Shown piece by piece: positions 9,049 to 10,857 of a DNA stretch of 10,857 bases. The DNA is taken from positions 1 to 10,857 of the forward strand of contig MSJH02000307.1 of the NCBI GenBank assembly GCA_001931875.2, written 5' to 3'. Origin of the DNA: Byssochlamys sp. IMV 00236. Taxonomy: Eukaryota; Ascomycota; Eurotiomycetes; Eurotiales; Thermoascaceae. Made by a program: the position numbers and the translations under genes. Position 1 is the first letter of the stretch. The number at the start of each line of letters is the position of its first letter. The notes beneath the pieces are model-generated. The model saw nothing but the letters and a program-made list of their open reading frames with translations, searched no databases and was not told where the DNA came from.

Positions 9049-9149
9049 ATTTCCGAAAAGTTTCGGAAATCGACATGAGTCGTATGACGACTCATATCAG
9101 ACTCCTCTATATCACTTGATATAGAAAACTCTTGTTCTTTGGAAACAAG
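9049..9149. repeat. Cluster of four short inverted repeats
   Basis: Four consecutive hairpins are visible: ATTTCCGAAA/TTTCGGAAAT with a 2-nt loop (9049-9070); ATGAGTCGT/ACGACTCAT with a 3-nt loop (9075-9095, extendable to 12-bp arms with one mismatch); CTATATCA/TGATATAG with a 2-nt loop (9107-9124); CTTGTT/AACAAG with a 7-nt loop (9131-9149). The first three are perfect. Such density in 100 bp is far above what AT-rich DNA usually shows by chance. The cluster could be the subterminal region of the neighbouring transposon, transposase-binding DNA or a structured RNA. Confidence 0.7.
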
Positions 9150-9151
9150 TT

Positions 9152-9189
9152 CGTTACATTACTTTATTCTGTAAATTACGTTACATTAC
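9152..9189. repeat. Direct repeat pair CGTTACATTAC
   Basis: An exact 11-bp direct repeat occurs at 9152-9162 and 9179-9189, starts 27 bp apart. It lies between the hairpin cluster and the tRNA-like segment. Paired short direct repeats near an end are seen as transposase-binding sites in some Tc1/mariner elements; that role is inference here. Confidence 0.55.
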
Positions 9190-9196
9190 AATACCT

Positions 9197-9290
9197 TTAA
9201 AAGGGGTACTCAGGGATAGTCAGCCACGACTGATTATCCTTCAAAAGCTCGGAGGTATGACACCTTCCACTTCGCCACAATGTTACAGTC
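9197..9290 (-). other. tRNA-like or SINE-like segment, or relic coding fragment
   Basis: On the minus strand TGGCGAAGTGG (9277-9267) fits the Pol III box A consensus TRGYNNARNNG. It is followed by a 10-bp hairpin with one mismatch (arms 9239-9230 and 9223-9214) and then TTTT (9202-9199), a possible Pol III stop. No convincing box B or tRNA cloverleaf is present, so it is not a functional tRNA. The same strand is also open for 66 codons (9397-9197), so a decayed coding piece is an alternative. Confidence 0.25.
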
Positions 9291-9432
9291 ATTTCAGAAA
9301 GTGAAGTCGCTGATTTTGAATTTCCTGTCGTGCAAAAAAATTCGTGTTCAACAATGATGTCGACTGATCCAAAAATAAAGTCGTGTTCACGTGTCATGAA
9401 CTTCGTTTACTTTTACTTGTCGCTTAGTGATT

Positions 9433-9468
9433 AACCAATAAAGTCTTGGTACTTTTATTATTATAAAG
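9433..9468 (+). promoter_or_regulatory. CCAAT and TATA boxes of the transposase gene
   Basis: AACCAAT at 9433-9439 is followed by TATAAAG at 9462-9468, and the ATG lies 70 bp further on. A CCAAT box 23 bp before a TATA box, in the right order and at a plausible distance, suggests that the transposase still has a working core promoter. This rests on sequence pattern only. Confidence 0.55.
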
Positions 9469-9537
9469 GGAGGCGATTTTGAAGTAGTTTTTTCTGGTTT
9501 CTTTTTCCTGTTTACAATTTATTTACAGACATTCAGA

Positions 9538-10827
9538 ATGAATGTGCAATTTCTTTATGAAGATGGAAAAGGACATGTTGTTGATGAGAACGGTGTTGAG
9601 CCTATGGATCTTGTTGTTGACGAGGAGTTATTCGCTATCGAAACAATAAGTTGTCGTACTCAATTCCTAATGAATAAACCTCCAGAAAGACCTTCTAATC
9701 CTGTAATACATCCAGTTACTAATGTAAGGAACAATGAAGATGTTGATATGGAGTTATGCAATAAGCGACGTTATACACTTTACTCTGATGAAGACAAGAC
9801 CAGATTTTTTCATTTATTTTTCAGCAAATGTTTGAATGCTTCTGCTGCTGCGAGACAATTAGGTATTCATATCCGGGCAGCGCAGAGATGGGTTAAACGT
9901 TATTACGAAGACCCTGAAAGCATCTTTGAGAAGAAGAAAAAGCCAGGTAGACGTCGTATTCTTGGGGAGGAGCATAAGCAGTTTCTTTTAAATTATATTG
10001 ACGAGAATCCTTCTGCTGTTGTAGCTGAAGTGGCAGAAATTTTAACGCAAAACTTTGTGGATCTTAATGTTTCTCGTAACACAATTTATAACTTCATGAC
10101 AACTGAGTGTAATTTATCTATTAAGCAGGCACAATTCCAACCTGTAGAAAGAAATAGCGAAGAAAAGATTCAACAAAGGTACGATTGGGTACAAAAGTGG
10201 CAGCAAACTGACATGGACTTTACAACAAATTGTGTCTTTCTGGATGAATCAGCTTTTCACATTAATTTGAAACGAGGTATGGCCTGGTCAAAGAAGGGAA
10301 CTCCCGCAATAGTTACAGTACCTACAACTAAAGCGAATGCAACATCGATTTTAGGTGCCATATCTGCCACTGGCTTAATTAATGTTAGTTTGAGAGTTCC
10401 AAAACGTATTAAAAAGAGAAAGCTTGGACGCGAAACTGATGGTTATAGTGTAGGAACAGTGACAGGGCATTACCTGAGCTTTTTAAAGGCAACTCTGGAT
10501 GAAATGGACAAGTATCCAGAAATGAAAGGGCATTATCTTGTTATAGATAATGCTTCAATCCATAGCTCAATTGATATAGGAAAGTATATTCACTCTCGAG
10601 GATATCGCTGCATTTATCTTCCTCCATATTCTCCTGAACTAAATCCAATTGAGCAGTTCTGGTCAGTTGTCAAGAGTAAAGTTAAGCGGAATAAGTTTTT
10701 GGAAAAGGAATCGCTAATGACAAGAATTAGTGAGGCATGCGATAGTTTATATATGAGTGACTTCAAAGGTTTTGTAACTCATTCTGCTAAATGTTTCGCT
10801 AAATGCCTTAATAAAGAGAATTTATAA
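9538..10827 (+). CDS. Tc1/mariner (IS630-type) DD34E transposase, apparently intact
   Basis: An uninterrupted frame encodes 429 aa. An acidic N-terminal extension (1-75) comes first, then a helix-turn-helix region (about 83-122, core ASAAARQLGIHIRAAQRWV), a basic KKKKPGRRR patch (132-140) and a second helix-turn-helix (about 160-190). The DDE catalytic domain has Asp236 (CVFLDESAFH), Asp337 (YLVIDNASIHSS) and Glu372 (SPELNPIEQFW). Exactly 34 residues separate the last two, defining a DD34E catalytic triad. A basic cluster PKRIKKRKLGR (288-298) may be a nuclear localisation signal. Such enzymes cut and paste their element, usually at TA dinucleotides. All catalytic residues and the full length are kept, with no frameshift, so the copy may be active or recently inserted. 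The ATG has A at -3; AATAAA at 10810-10815 overlaps the last codons. Matching terminal inverted repeats were not found in the window. Confidence 0.92.
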   Translation: MNVQFLYEDGKGHVVDENGVEPMDLVVDEELFAIETISCRTQFLMNKPPERPSNPVIHPVTNVRNNEDVDMELCNKRRYTLYSDEDKTRFFHLFFSKCLNASAAARQLGIHIRAAQRWVKRYYEDPESIFEKKKKPGRRRILGEEHKQFLLNYIDENPSAVVAEVAEILTQNFVDLNVSRNTIYNFMTTECNLSIKQAQFQPVERNSEEKIQQRYDWVQKWQQTDMDFTTNCVFLDESAFHINLKRGMAWSKKGTPAIVTVPTTKANATSILGAISATGLINVSLRVPKRIKKRKLGRETDGYSVGTVTGHYLSFLKATLDEMDKYPEMKGHYLVIDNASIHSSIDIGKYIHSRGYRCIYLPPYSPELNPIEQFWSVVKSKVKRNKFLEKESLMTRISEACDSLYMSDFKGFVTHSAKCFAKCLNKENL

Positions 10828-10857
10828 GGTTGAATCCAGCGTAAAATGGCCACCTGG
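10828..10857. other. Transposon 3' flank cut by the window edge
   Basis: Thirty bases follow the transposase stop, ending in ATGGCCACCTGG. The right terminal inverted repeat of the element should lie here or just beyond, but no reverse complement of this end is visible left of the gene. The end is therefore undetermined. Confidence 0.4.

Larger units (their letters stand above)
6586..9537. other. Long gene-free AT-rich tract
   Basis: Almost 3 kb lack a convincing protein gene. The longest open frame is a 96-codon minus-strand frame at 7050-7340 with no recognisable domain, and shorter frames near 8800-9124 look like chance. The tract has three zones. 6586 to about 7380 is AT-rich DNA with G and C roughly balanced. 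About 7380-8940 is very AT-rich, with G about twice as common as C on the + strand and diverged repeated modules. From about 9000 the GC content rises, with hairpins and a tRNA-like segment, leading into the transposase promoter. The tract may be an old repeat array or decayed mobile DNA. Confidence 0.55.

Noticed and set aside
8799..9124. Two 64-68 codon frames on opposite strands near the end of the repeat tract
   Set aside because: They overlap each other, are Phe/Lys/Tyr-rich as expected for AT-rich DNA, and one runs through the hairpin cluster.
9049..9149. CRISPR-like array
   Set aside because: The hairpins have different sequences and no repeated unit with spacers, and the DNA is eukaryotic in character.

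Overview
This window looks like nuclear DNA of an early-diverging filamentous fungus, most likely of the Mucorales (Rhizopus/Mucor type). The evidence is AT-rich intergenic DNA, protein genes split by many 47-66 bp introns with GTAAGT-like donors and TAG/CAG acceptors, TATA boxes and pyrimidine tracts before start codons, a GPI-anchor-type surface protein, and a Tc1/mariner-superfamily transposase. Genus-level placement is inference.

Layout from left to right. 1-734 is non-coding, opens with a poly-A tract and ends in a TATA box plus CT-rich leader. 735-1983 (+) is a six-exon chromodomain/MRG gene (EAF3/MRG15 family, 325 aa after splicing), a histone-methyl reader of acetyltransferase and deacetylase complexes. 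2271-3411 (+) is a five-exon alpha/beta-hydrolase of the lipid-droplet-associated hydrolase family (311 aa). 3579-4436 (-) is a three-exon secreted protein with eight cysteines, a Ser/Thr/Pro/Ala stalk and a C-terminal GPI-type signal (243 aa); it converges on the hydrolase gene. 4437-4863 is a divergent promoter region. 4864-5079 holds a short doubtful ORF, and 5124-6554 (+) is an intronless 476-aa major facilitator transporter.

6555-9537 has no convincing gene. Its central part (about 7380-8940) is very AT-rich, has clearly more G than C on the + strand, and contains diverged copies of a module with a spacing near 350-370 bp. From about 9000 the composition changes: four short near-perfect hairpins lie within 100 bp, followed by a minus-strand segment with a tRNA-like box A. 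9538-10827 (+) is a full-length, apparently intact 429-aa DD34E transposase with its own CCAAT and TATA boxes. Its terminal inverted repeats are not demonstrable inside the window, so the element probably continues past the right edge.

The genes do not form a pathway. They are ordinary, independently promoted fungal genes beside a repeat-rich, transposon-bearing tract. I do not see an obviously new multi-gene system. The most unusual part is the non-coding tract 7380-9400 next to the transposase.
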